DNA from: Dethiosulfatarculus sandiegensis
GTDB taxonomy: Bacteria > Desulfobacterota > Desulfarculia > Desulfarculales > Desulfarculaceae
Assembly: GCF_000931935.2 (NCBI RefSeq)
Contig: NZ_AZAC01000021.1
Location: 1-64,000, forward strand
DNA length: 64,000 nt
Direction of reading: 5' to 3'
Part shown: positions 1 to 7,804 of the stretch, piece after piece
How positions within the stretch are numbered: position 1 is the first letter of the stretch
Layout: each line of letters opens with the position of its first letter
Notes under the pieces: model-generated
The model's input: the letters and a program-made list of their open reading frames with translations, nothing else
What the model was told of the DNA's origin: nothing
The model's database searches: none
Position numbers and translations under genes: made by a program

Positions 1-321
1 GAAAAGTGGGATGGCAAATATTCCACCATCAACCAGTCATGGCGGCGCAATTGGGAGCAGATCAGTCCCTTCCTGTCCTATCCTCACGAAATCCGAAGGG
101 TGATCTACACCACAAACGCCATCGAAAGCTTGAACCGCAGCCTGCGCAAAGCGGTTAAAACCAGGGGCCATTTCCCCAATGATCAGGCCGCCACCAAGCT
201 GCTTTACCTTGCCATCAAAAACCTGGTGGAAAAGTGGAAGAGGCCGCCAAAGGATTGGACCGCTGCCATGAATCAATTCACTATCTTATTTGACGAAAGA
301 ATTCGCGCGGTGCAAAATTGA
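1..321 (+). CDS. IS256-family (mutator type) transposase, C-terminal fragment, cut by window edge
   Basis: The frame is open from base 1 to a stop at 321, so only the last 106 residues are visible. It carries the IS256/mutator C-terminal signature: a Y-T-T-N-A-I-E-S-L-N-R stretch (residues about 35-45) followed by K-A-V-K-T-R-G and a late helix rich in W and K. This is the part that follows the third catalytic acidic residue of the DDE nuclease. The remainder of the element would lie left of the window. Whether the full transposase is intact cannot be judged here. Family assignment is secure from this motif; the exact subgroup is not. Confidence 0.85.
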   Translation, partial: EKWDGKYSTINQSWRRNWEQISPFLSYPHEIRRVIYTTNAIESLNRSLRKAVKTRGHFPNDQAATKLLYLAIKNLVEKWKRPPKDWTAAMNQFTILFDERIRAVQN

Positions 322-344
322 AATCGTAAATCAAATCCGCAATT

Positions 345-373
345 GGCTCATACACAGAAAACAAGACAGTCTC
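345..373 (+). repeat. Probable right terminal inverted repeat of the IS256-type element
   Basis: Just after the transposase stop lies a stretch reading roughly TACACAGAAAACAAGACAGTCTC, which resembles the IS256-family outer end (TACACA...TTGACA...C pattern). The left copy and the 8-9 bp target duplication lie outside the window, so the boundary at about 373 is inferred only from resemblance. Confidence 0.4.
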
Positions 374-437
374 GCAAAAACTTATCTTTCGCCATTTTTA
401 TTTTTCTTTTCAAGAAAGACCGAGAATAAAACTCATG

Positions 438-486
438 CAAAAAGCCCTCCAGCCACGGGGTTAAACCGTGCGACTGGCCGGGGCTC
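438..486 (-). terminator. Intrinsic terminator after rlmB
   Basis: On the minus strand, just after the rlmB stop, a long imperfect stem (arms GCCCCGGCCAGTCGCACGG and CCGTGGCTGGAGGGC, small bulge) closes over a short loop and is followed by five T residues at 443-439. It would end the DUF4416-yicC-remA-gmk-rlmB transcript and separates it from the IS remnant. Confidence 0.75.
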
Positions 487-498
487 TCAAACAAGGCC

Positions 499-1242
499 TC
501 AAGACCTTTGCCTGACCACCTCAAAAAGCACCACACCTGCGGCCACCGAGGCGTTTAAGCTCTCCACCGCTGGGGCCAGCGGTAAGGTCGTCAAAAGATC
601 ACATTCCTTTAGCAGACGATCCCCCACCCCCTTGTGCTCACTGCCCACCACCAGGGCCAGGGGCATATTCAGATCCAGGTTCCAGGGAGGCTCGGCACCC
701 CTGGTGGCCAGGGCCAGGGCCCAAAGCCCAGCCTTTTTCAATCCTTGCAAGGCCTGGGTGAGGTTGGTGACCCGGCTTACGGCCAGGCGGGAAAGCCCAC
801 CCGCCGCGGCCTTGGCCACGGCGGGAGTGAGGGCGCAGGCCCTGTCCTTGGGGATGATCACCCCCTGGGCTCCGACCGCGGCCGCGCTTCTGATGACAGC
901 GCCCAGGTTGTGCGGGTCCTCCAGATGATCGGCCACCACCACCAGGGCCTTGTTTCCGGTCCGGGCCAATTCATCCAAAAGATCCTCAAAAGGCGTGTAT
1001 TCCTCTTGGGTGAGATAGAGCCCCACTCCCTGATGGGAAGCCCCCTGGGCCAGTTCATCAAGCTTGCGGCGCTCCACCTTTCTGACCTTGACCGCGTTTT
1101 TACGGGCCAGGTCCATGATGCGCCCCAGGGCGGGTGATTTGAGCCCCGCTTCAAGCAAAAGTTCGCCAGCCCTGGAAGAGTCCCTTTCCAGGGCCTCGAC
1201 AACCGCCCTGCGCCCAACTATCAGTCCGGCTTTAGGTTTCAC
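499..1242 (-). CDS. rlmB: 23S rRNA (guanosine-2'-O)-methyltransferase, TrmH/SpoU family
   Basis: A 247-residue SPOUT methyltransferase that would methylate a ribose in 23S rRNA using S-adenosylmethionine. An N-terminal substrate-binding domain (about residues 5-80, starting GRRAVVEAL) is followed by the trefoil-knot domain. All three SpoU motifs are present: EDPHNLGAVIRSA near 107-119, VVGSEHKGV near 195-203, and LPLAPAVESLNASVAAG near 216-232. The start overlaps the gmk stop by 4 nt (ATGA), so the two are translationally coupled. RlmB (G2251) is the best specific guess; another TrmH-type guanosine methylase is possible. Confidence 0.88.
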   Translation of the reverse strand: MKPKAGLIVGRRAVVEALERDSSRAGELLLEAGLKSPALGRIMDLARKNAVKVRKVERRKLDELAQGASHQGVGLYLTQEEYTPFEDLLDELARTGNKALVVVADHLEDPHNLGAVIRSAAAVGAQGVIIPKDRACALTPAVAKAAAGGLSRLAVSRVTNLTQALQGLKKAGLWALALATRGAEPPWNLDLNMPLALVVGSEHKGVGDRLLKECDLLTTLPLAPAVESLNASVAAGVVLFEVVRQRS

Positions 1243-1814
1243 CGGCCTTCTCCCAAAGAGCCCTTGGCAATAATCTCGCAGACCTCTTCTACCGCCTTTT
1301 CCAGGTCGTCATTAACAACCCGGTAATCATAAAGCGGAGCCTGCTCCATCTCCAAGGTCACCCTGTCCAGGCGTTTTTTGATCTCTTCTTCGGTCTCGGT
1401 TCCCCTTGAACGCAGGCGTTTTTCCAATTCTTCCAGGGAAGGGGGCAGCAAGAAAATCAGGCAGGCGTCTTTAATGCTCTTTCTGATCTGAGCCGCGCCC
1501 TTTATCTCAATATCTAAAAAAACATCCTTGCCCTGGTCCATCAGCTCTTCAAGCACCAGGGCGGAGGTGCCGTAATAATTCCCGTAGACTTCCGCGTATT
1601 CAGCCATCTCGCCCCGGGCAATACGCTTTTTGAAGTCTTCCACAGAGACAAAGAAATAGTCCTTGCCGTGTTCTTCTCCGGGCCTGGGCTTTCTGGTGGT
1701 GACACTCACTGAATAGGCCAGCCGGGGCAGCCTTTGCCTCACCCTTTCACCAACCGTTGACTTGCCGGTGCCCGAAGGGGCTGAGAGTACAAAAATACGT
1801 CCCTTTTGACTCAT
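1239..1814 (-). CDS. gmk: Guanylate kinase
   Basis: A 191-residue enzyme that phosphorylates GMP to GDP with ATP in purine nucleotide synthesis. The P-loop [10 protein letters not shown] sits at residues 12-21. The GMP-binding segment with [11 protein letters not shown] (about 37-47) and the Y-G-N-Y-Y-G-T motif (about 78-84) follow, and the length is normal for the family. It overlaps remA by 4 nt upstream and rlmB by 4 nt downstream. The remA-gmk order is a classic neighbourhood, which supports both calls. Confidence 0.95.
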   Translation of the reverse strand: MSQKGRIFVLSAPSGTGKSTVGERVRQRLPRLAYSVSVTTRKPRPGEEHGKDYFFVSVEDFKKRIARGEMAEYAEVYGNYYGTSALVLEELMDQGKDVFLDIEIKGAAQIRKSIKDACLIFLLPPSLEELEKRLRSRGTETEEEIKKRLDRVTLEMEQAPLYDYRVVNDDLEKAVEEVCEIIAKGSLGEGR

Positions 1815-2104
1815 GAATCCTGATCCTCGCCATCAACCAGGGAAAAGGTCTGGTCCTCAAAGTTGGTCTGCTCAAAACGCAGGCTCAAAGTTTCGGTCTG
1901 CACAGAACTGAGAATCACGTGGCCGGAATCGGTGAGCACAATGGATCTGGTGCGCCGGCCCTGGGTTGCGTCGACCAGCCTGCGCGCCTGCCTTGCTTCT
2001 TCACGCAGCCTTTTCATGGGAGAGCTGGCCGGATTTACTATGGCTAAAACCCGGCGCGCCACCACGGAATTGCCAAACCCCATGTTCAAAAGCTTGCCGC
2101 TCAC
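1811..2104 (-). CDS. DUF370 / RemA-family small regulatory protein
   Basis: A 97-residue protein matching the DUF370/RemA family: an early N-M-G-F-G-N-S-V motif (about 7-14), then [18 protein letters not shown] (15-32) and A-T-Q-G-R-R-T-R-S (46-54). In Bacillus, RemA is a DNA-binding activator of matrix genes. In Proteobacteria the role is not established, so the function here is unknown. The acidic tail after residue 80 is longer than in the Bacillus protein. The linkage yicC-remA-gmk is conserved across phyla. Confidence 0.85.
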   Translation of the reverse strand: MSGKLLNMGFGNSVVARRVLAIVNPASSPMKRLREEARQARRLVDATQGRRTRSIVLTDSGHVILSSVQTETLSLRFEQTNFEDQTFSLVDGEDQDS

Positions 2105-2162
2105 TTTTCCTCTCCTTTGCTCTGTCCTTTGGAAAACTAAAAAACCGCCCCCCTATAAGCGG

Positions 2163-3041
2163 CTATTCGATATTCTGTATCTGTTCGCGGATACGCTCCA
2201 GTTCAGCCTTGATCTCCACCACAAGCTGACCACAGTCCGCGTCCGGGCTCTTGGAGCCCATGGTATTGGCTTCCCGGTTCAACTCCTGGGTCAGAAAATC
2301 CAGTTTGCGCCCCACCGGTTCATCCTGAGCCAGAAAAGAACGGAACTGTTTGAGATGGCTGGAGGCCCGGACCTCTTCTTCAGTGATATCGCATTTGTCG
2401 GCCATCAGGGCCACTTCAAAGGCCAGGCGCTGGGGATCAAACTCGACGTCTTCGGTAATCTTGGCCACCCGCTCATTGAGCCTTTGCTTATAGTTCTCGA
2501 CAATCTCCGGGGAGCGCTCCACCACCTGGGCGAACAATCCGGCCAGGGTGTCCAGGCGCTGGTTCAGATCCTGGGCCATGCTCCGACCCTCGGTCTGACG
2601 CATGGCGGTGTTCTCTTCCAGAGCCTTTTCCAAAGCGGGCTTTACATCGGCCCAGACAGCCTCCAGATCCGGAGTCTCCTCCTGGGTCTGGATAATGTCC
2701 CGATTCTCCAGAAAAGGAGCCAGGCCGGGATCTTCCGTAACTCCCAGTTCCCGCTTAAGCGCCGTGAGCACCTTTTTGTACTCATTTACCAGGGGCTTAT
2801 TCAAAACCAGGCTCGGTGGAGCTTCCACCACTCCATTGGCCTTGATGCTTAAGTTGACCCTGCCCCTGGCTATGCGGCTGGAGACAAGCTTTTTGATGCG
2901 GTCTTCCAGGGCGGTCAAGCTGGGTGGAATGCGGAAATGCAAGTCCAGGTAGCGGGAATTAACAGTTTTAAGTTCAGCCACCCAACTACCTTCTGCCACC
3001 GGGTTCTCGCCCCGGCCAAATGCGGTCATGGATTTGGGCAA
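2163..3041 (-). CDS. YicC/YloC family endoribonuclease
   Basis: 292 residues, the usual YicC length. The N-terminus M-T-A-F-G-R-G and the K-T-V-N-S-R-Y-L-D-L segment (about 26-35) are the family signature, and the conserved C-terminal region (DUF1732) has F-L-T-Q-E-L-N-R-E-A-N-T (about 250-261). YicC proteins are reported to be RNA endonucleases active in small-RNA turnover; the role here is inferred from family. It is followed by remA after 58 nt and preceded by the DUF4416 gene with an 11-nt gap, so it lies in one leftward operon. Confidence 0.9.
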   Translation of the reverse strand: MPKSMTAFGRGENPVAEGSWVAELKTVNSRYLDLHFRIPPSLTALEDRIKKLVSSRIARGRVNLSIKANGVVEAPPSLVLNKPLVNEYKKVLTALKRELGVTEDPGLAPFLENRDIIQTQEETPDLEAVWADVKPALEKALEENTAMRQTEGRSMAQDLNQRLDTLAGLFAQVVERSPEIVENYKQRLNERVAKITEDVEFDPQRLAFEVALMADKCDITEEEVRASSHLKQFRSFLAQDEPVGRKLDFLTQELNREANTMGSKSPDADCGQLVVEIKAELERIREQIQNIE

Positions 3042-3052
3042 TCTTTTCCTCC

Positions 3053-3583
3053 TTAGAAATTTTGCTCTTTTAGCTGCCAGAGCAGGCGTTTGCGCACCCT
3101 GCCCAAAAAGCCCCTGGTTTTGGGCAAAGCATAATCAGGGTATGTCCAGGGCAGGCAGACATATTCCCCGCATTCAAAAACCAGGGTAAGCTCGGCATGG
3201 ATTCCCGGTTGTACGAAGATGCGGTGAGGAGCATCCTTTACTGAAGTCAGGACCAGGGAATCAGGGCTCAAAAAACCGGGGTCCAGGTTAACGATGCGTC
3301 TGCCCTTTTCAGCCAGATCCTTTTCCAGACTGCCTGTGATACGCTTTATACTAACCAGCCTGTCCGGAAAAACCAAATCCCTAAAACAAACCAGCCGCTT
3401 TTTAAGCCCTGGCCCCATCTCGGGTTCATAATATTTGGTCTGATCAAAAGTGTAGGGCTCCGACAAAAAATCCACCGGACCGAACCTGCGGCAAAGCAGA
3501 TCCACGGCCCCGGCCATGACGCTTAACTTCGCCGCCATGACTCCCATGACCAATTTTCCCTTTTTCATCGTCACCTGCGCCAT
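3053..3583 (-). CDS. DUF4416 family protein
   Basis: 176 residues from the ATG at 3583, chosen because it has a purine-rich AAAAAAGGGG site about 6 nt upstream; a longer reading to 3652 has no ribosome-binding site. It begins MAQVTMKKGKLVMGV and contains F-D-Q-T-K-Y-Y-E-P-E-M-G, L-V-S-I-K-R-I-T and I-V-N-L-D-P-G-F-L, a pattern remembered from DUF4416, a family of unknown function common in Desulfobacterota and other anaerobes. No signal peptide or membrane segment is seen. It is the first gene of the yicC-remA-gmk-rlmB unit. No function is proposed. Confidence 0.75.
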   Translation of the reverse strand: MAQVTMKKGKLVMGVMAAKLSVMAGAVDLLCRRFGPVDFLSEPYTFDQTKYYEPEMGPGLKKRLVCFRDLVFPDRLVSIKRITGSLEKDLAEKGRRIVNLDPGFLSPDSLVLTSVKDAPHRIFVQPGIHAELTLVFECGEYVCLPWTYPDYALPKTRGFLGRVRKRLLWQLKEQNF

Positions 3584-3672
3584 GGCGGCCCCTTTTTTCA
3601 CAAGGCCCGAGTCCTTCAACTTGCCTAAACCGCAGGGGATTTGGCAGGTCATGGAAAGGCTTATCCAACAAA

Positions 3673-3714
3673 ATCAACCGCCTTTGGCTGGCCCTGCCTG
3701 CCAAAGGCGGTGAT
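3673..3714 (-). terminator. Strong hairpin between ugd and the DUF4416 gene
   Basis: Near-perfect inverted repeat: ATCAACCGCCTTTGGC, an 11-nt loop, then GCCAAAGGCGGTGAT. On the minus strand it is followed by TTGATTTTGTT, a weak T tract, so it may terminate ugd. It also lies between a candidate promoter (3730-3757) and the DUF4416 start, where it would be a 5' leader hairpin. Confidence 0.5.
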
Positions 3715-3729
3715 TGAACTCAATATCAA

Positions 3730-3757
3730 ATAATACCATCAGGATATTGTCAGGCAA
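3730..3757 (-). promoter_or_regulatory. Candidate sigma-70 promoter for the DUF4416-yicC-remA-gmk-rlmB unit
   Basis: On the minus strand TTGCCT, a 16-nt spacer and TATTAT (a 5/6 match to the -10 consensus). It sits just past the ugd stop and 147 nt before the DUF4416 start. Pattern match only. Confidence 0.35.
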
Positions 3758-3778
3758 AAATCCAAAAAGTTTTTTTGC

Positions 3779-5089
3779 CTAGCCGTTGGGCCTGCCCACA
3801 CTGAAGTAGTCAAAGCCCTCTTCGCTGACCAGCCTGGGAGGATAGATATTACGCAGATCCACCACAACCAGACCTTTCATCACCGACTTAAGCCTGGCCC
3901 AGTCCAGGTTGCGGAACTGGTTCCACTCGGTCATCAAAACCAGGCAATCGGCGTCTTGGGCTGTATCATAAGAGTCTTTGCACATCTCAACCCCGGGCAT
4001 GACCTTTTTGGCCTGCTCCATGGCGGCCGGGTCATAGGCCTTTACATTGGCTCCCTCACTGATCAGGGAGTTTAAAATCTCCGTGGCCGGGGCCTCGCGC
4101 ATATCATCGGTATTAGGCTTAAAGGCCAGACCCAGGCAGGCGATGTTCTTATCGGCCACATCCCCGTCCATGGCGTCTTTTATCTTTTGGGTCATAATGG
4201 CCCTTTGCCTGGCGTTTACCTCCATGACCGATTCCACGATCTGGAAGGTATAGCCTTCTTTCTTAGCCAACTTGGCAATAGCCGCAGTGTCCTTGGGGAA
4301 GCAGGACCCGCCAAAACCGGCGCCCGCGTGCAGGAATTTGGGACCGATGCGACCGTCCAAACCCATGCCCTTGGAGACCACGTTCACATTGGCTCCGGTG
4401 AGTTCGCAGATATTGGCCATCTCGTTGATAAAGCTGATCTTAGTGGCCAAAAAGGCGTTGGATGCGTATTTGACCAGCTCGGCGGTCTCGATATCGGCGA
4501 TGACAAAGGGAGTTTCAATGAGGTACAGGGGGCGATACAGATCCCGCATAATAGCCTTGGCGCGCTCGTTTCTGGCGCCGATAACCACCCTGTCAGGGCG
4601 CATGAAGTCTTCAATAGCCGAACCCTCACGCAAAAATTCGGGGTTGCTGACCACATCAAACTCAATGTGTTTCTTCTGGTTTTCGTTGATCAGATCTTCC
4701 ACCACCTGACCGGTGCCCACGGGCACGGTGGATTTGGTGACCACGACTTTATAGTCTTCCATGGTCTCGCCAATGGAGCGGGCCACTTCCCAGACATACT
4801 TGAGGTCTGCGGAGCCGTCCTCGCCTTCGGGCGTGCCCACGGCTATAAAGGTCACCAAGGCGTCCTTAAGGCCTTCTTTCAGGTCCGTGGTAAAGGTAAG
4901 CCTGCCTTCGCGGCTATTCTTGGTCACCATCTCTTCCAAACCCGGTTCATAAATGGGAACCTGGCCCTGATTCAAGCGGCGAATTTTATCTTCATCATTG
5001 TCTATGCAGACTACATTGTTGCCAAACTCGGCGAAGCAAGTGCCCGTGACCAGGCCCACATAGCCCACGCCGACCACGCAAATATTCAT
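3779..5089 (-). CDS. ugd: UDP-glucose 6-dehydrogenase
   Basis: 436 residues from the ATG at 5089, which has AAAGGA upstream and puts the Rossmann motif V-G-V-G-Y-V-G-L-V-T-G at residues 5-15, as usual. It oxidises UDP-glucose to UDP-glucuronate with two NAD+. The central N-P-E-F-L-R-E-G-S-A segment and the catalytic Cys in G-A-G-F-G-G-S-C-F-P-K-D-T (about residue 260) are present, as is the C-terminal UDP-binding domain. It lies downstream of the LPS core genes, so its product probably feeds uronic-acid-derived sugars, perhaps via the SDR enzyme at 14539-15504. Confidence 0.95.
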   Translation of the reverse strand: MNICVVGVGYVGLVTGTCFAEFGNNVVCIDNDEDKIRRLNQGQVPIYEPGLEEMVTKNSREGRLTFTTDLKEGLKDALVTFIAVGTPEGEDGSADLKYVWEVARSIGETMEDYKVVVTKSTVPVGTGQVVEDLINENQKKHIEFDVVSNPEFLREGSAIEDFMRPDRVVIGARNERAKAIMRDLYRPLYLIETPFVIADIETAELVKYASNAFLATKISFINEMANICELTGANVNVVSKGMGLDGRIGPKFLHAGAGFGGSCFPKDTAAIAKLAKKEGYTFQIVESVMEVNARQRAIMTQKIKDAMDGDVADKNIACLGLAFKPNTDDMREAPATEILNSLISEGANVKAYDPAAMEQAKKVMPGVEMCKDSYDTAQDADCLVLMTEWNQFRNLDWARLKSVMKGLVVVDLRNIYPPRLVSEEGFDYFSVGRPNG

Positions 5090-5289
5090 TCTAAGTGTAT
5101 TCCTTTCACGCCCGGCCGTTGCCAAGCCCAAAAAACCGTATTCAAATCATCGTGCGAGATGGCTGTCTCAAGTTTAAAAGCCGGTGTCGCAGTGAGGAAC
5201 TATACCGTAAAACTGGTAAAAATTCCCGTACCAGGTTCGAACCAATGCGTCGGAAATTTATCTACCCGTAATAGGGGGGAATATGCTTT

Positions 5290-6558
5290 TCATTCAAATG
5301 TCGCCCGTTTGTATTTTTGTCGGGCCTGCCTGGCTGCCAGGGCCAAACCGGCCACCAGCCAGAACATCAGCGACGAGTCGTCACAAAAGAAATCATCGGT
5401 CAAGTTGCGCATGGCATAGCCAACCACACTTAAAAAACCCGCCATGGAAAAACAGCTGAGCCAGTTTCCCTTAGCTGGCGGGGAGTTGGGCCACAAGCAC
5501 CAGACAAGCACCGCGAAAATCAACAAAATGGCAGCAAGGCCCTGTACACCGGTTTGCAAGGCCAGATCCACAAACATGTTGTGGGCATGCCACAAAAGAG
5601 GCTGGTGGGTTCTTCTGAACTCGGGGAAGGATTTGGAAAAGCTGTGCCTTCCCAGGCCAATGCCCTGAAAAGGCCTTTGCTTCATCTGTTCATAGGAAAA
5701 ATGCCAAAGCGTAAGCAGGTCACCGGTGGTGCCTCCCACCTGACCGGGCTCCTCAAAAAGGGCGTCCCAGCTTTCGCCGTGGCGGGAACCCGGCAGGGTG
5801 AATAAAACAGCCACCACCAGGAAAAAGCCGATTACCATGATCAGGGCAGCGCGCAGACGTTTTTTACTTAGCAAAAAAAGCCCCAGGCAAGACAAGGCCG
5901 TAATAGCCAGCCAGGCTGAACGGCTGTAGGTCATAAAGACCAAAAAGAGGGTAAGCCCAAAGAAAACAGGCCAGGTCACCCAGGGCTTGGGCGCCTTCAC
6001 CACTCTGGGAGCCAGGAACAGAAACGGCCAGACCGTAACCAAATAGGTGCTCAGGCTGCCATAGCCGTTATGCAGGGAGCCGGCCCTAACCGCATGGGTG
6101 GTCAGGCTGCCTCCATCCATAAAAAACATTACGATCCCGGCTACGACCATGATGGCCAATCCGACCAGGAAAGTGCTCCAGAGTTGGCGGGCGTTGTCTT
6201 CATTTTCCAGGAAATGAAAACCCGTGTAAAAAATCACCAGGCCCTTCAGCACCTCGGCCCTGAGCTCCCGCAGGGAATAGGCGAAATCCACCGCCCAGAT
6301 CAGGCTCATTGCGGCGGCCAGGGCATATAAAACCAGGGGCCAAAACAACGGCCCCGGCCTGAAGGTTCTTTGTTTGGAAAAAGAAAGGTCCAGGGCCAAA
6401 AAGGCCGCAGCCAGAGCCATGGCTATCTCCCTGGCAGCGGTAACCGCCTCCCAGGGCATGATAATAACCAGGACCAAGAGAAAAATCCTGGCAGCCCGAA
6501 AAAAGAGCCCCGGCAGAAGCACCTTGTTTTGAAAGGTCACAGCCAGACTGTTAGCCAC
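5290..6558 (-). CDS. O-antigen ligase family membrane protein (Wzy_C)
   Basis: 422 residues, GTG start, about eleven hydrophobic segments and one large periplasmic loop (about 265-330) holding W-H-A-H-N-M-F-V-D-L-A-L-Q-T-G near 323-337, the H-N-x-x-L pattern of Wzy_C proteins. WaaL-type enzymes join undecaprenyl-linked O-antigen to lipid A-core at the outer face of the inner membrane; Wzy polymerases share the fold. The position at the end of a core cluster favours WaaL, but the two cannot be told apart from sequence alone. A GGGG motif precedes the start. Confidence 0.75.
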   Translation of the reverse strand: MANSLAVTFQNKVLLPGLFFRAARIFLLVLVIIMPWEAVTAAREIAMALAAAFLALDLSFSKQRTFRPGPLFWPLVLYALAAAMSLIWAVDFAYSLRELRAEVLKGLVIFYTGFHFLENEDNARQLWSTFLVGLAIMVVAGIVMFFMDGGSLTTHAVRAGSLHNGYGSLSTYLVTVWPFLFLAPRVVKAPKPWVTWPVFFGLTLFLVFMTYSRSAWLAITALSCLGLFLLSKKRLRAALIMVIGFFLVVAVLFTLPGSRHGESWDALFEEPGQVGGTTGDLLTLWHFSYEQMKQRPFQGIGLGRHSFSKSFPEFRRTHQPLLWHAHNMFVDLALQTGVQGLAAILLIFAVLVWCLWPNSPPAKGNWLSCFSMAGFLSVVGYAMRNLTDDFFCDDSSLMFWLVAGLALAARQARQKYKRATFE

Positions 6559-6805
6559 TAAAAAGCCCCTTTGCTTTTAACCGGAAGCCTTTTCCAAAAG
6601 GGCTCCCAAGGCGACCCAAAGACACAATCCACTAAAATCATTTGATTTTCATGAACCACAATAGGCGGATCACTCAAACCACCCAAACTAAAACCTTGTG
6701 GAGTTTTAAACATTTACCAAAATCATCTTTTAGCAAATTCAAGACGGAAAATCCAAGGGTGGTTTTTCCTGCACCCATCTAAACCTTGCATATAATCTGT
6801 TTTTT

Positions 6806-7804
6806 TTAAGCATCTGCCTTATGTTGCAAGGCCTGCAAAAGCCTGCCCGCAGTAACGGCGGAAGTGCCGACCTCGCCCACCACCACACCGGCGGCCAGAT
6901 TGGCCAGGACCGCCGCGTCGGCCAGGTTAAGGCCGCTCACCATGCCGAGCGTCAGGGTGCTGATCACCGTATCCCCCGCCCCGGTTACGTCAAAAACCCT
7001 CTTGGCCGCCGTGGGGATGTGAATCTCTCCCTGGGGCGAAAAAAGGGTCATACCCTTTTCCCCCTGGGTGACGAGTACAGACTCGAAACCATAATCCGAA
7101 AGGAGCTTGAGACCGGCTGTTTGCACGCAATTCGGCAAATCCTGACTCACACCGGCTGCCTGGAGCGCCTCCACGTGATTCGGGGTCACCAGGGTGGCTC
7201 CTTTGTATAGGGAGATATTCGGCACCTTGGGATCGACCACCCATGGTTTGTCATGCTCTTTGGTGAGCTTGGCCACACAGGAGACGACCTTGGGATTGAT
7301 CACGCCCTTGGCATAGTCGCTGACAATCACCGCATCAACCTTGGGAAGCACATCCTCCAGGATTCGGCACAGGTTGGCCACTTCCAGGTCGTCCAGGGGC
7401 CTTCGGTTCTCCCGATCCACCCTGACCACCTGCTGGCTGTGGGCCACCACCCTGGTCTTAACCGTGGTGGGCCTTTTATTGCATTTCAAAAGGCCAGTGG
7501 TCTCACTCTCCAAACCTCCCAACAACTCACATACCTGTTCGGAGGCGTGGTCTGTTCCCACCACTCCGCAGAGCACCGCATTGCCGCCCAGGGCAATGAT
7601 ATTGTGCAGCACATTGGCCGCACCGCCCAACATATGGGTTTCGCTTTCAACCTGAACCACAGGCACCGGGGCCTCGGGCGAGATGCGCCCCACGCTGCCC
7701 CAGATAAAACGGTCCAGCATAACATCACCCAAGACCAGAACCCTGGCTTGGGAAAACTTTTCCAAAGCCTCGGCCAGGCGCTCTTCGCTATATTTATAAT
7801 TCAT
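6806..7804 (-). CDS. hldA: D-glycero-beta-D-manno-heptose-7-phosphate kinase (RfaE domain I)
   Basis: 332-residue PfkB/ribokinase-fold enzyme that phosphorylates heptose 7-phosphate at C1 for ADP-heptose synthesis. The N-terminal L-V-L-G-D-V-M-L-D-R-F-I-W-G (about 19-32) and the G-G-A-A-N-V-L motif (about 58-64) bind substrate. The C-terminal F-D-V-T-G-A-G-D-T motif (about 268-276) contains the catalytic Asp. It lacks the nucleotidyltransferase domain found in the fused E. coli HldE, so a separate hldC must lie elsewhere. It overlaps the upstream GT9 gene by 11 nt and is the last gene of the tight core unit. Confidence 0.92.
   Translation of the reverse strand: MNYKYSEERLAEALEKFSQARVLVLGDVMLDRFIWGSVGRISPEAPVPVVQVESETHMLGGAANVLHNIIALGGNAVLCGVVGTDHASEQVCELLGGLESETTGLLKCNKRPTTVKTRVVAHSQQVVRVDRENRRPLDDLEVANLCRILEDVLPKVDAVIVSDYAKGVINPKVVSCVAKLTKEHDKPWVVDPKVPNISLYKGATLVTPNHVEALQAAGVSQDLPNCVQTAGLKLLSDYGFESVLVTQGEKGMTLFSPQGEIHIPTAAKRVFDVTGAGDTVISTLTLGMVSGLNLADAAVLANLAAGVVVGEVGTSAVTAGRLLQALQHKADA

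Noticed and set aside
290..928. Rightward frame crossing the IS end, the rlmB terminator and rlmB
   Set aside because: It runs through a terminator and antisense to conserved SpoU motifs, so it is not coding.
1863..2852. Long rightward frame antisense to remA and yicC
   Set aside because: Both leftward genes are strongly identified; the antisense product has no recognisable motif.
5234..5243. GGTTCGAACC, resembling a tRNA T-loop
   Set aside because: No T-arm stem, anticodon arm or acceptor stem can be formed around it; it is a chance palindrome between ugd and the O-antigen ligase gene.
4187..5419. Long rightward reading frame antisense to ugd
   Set aside because: It mirrors a clear ugd gene codon for codon, shows no domain and has no start site; it is a shadow of high-GC codon use.
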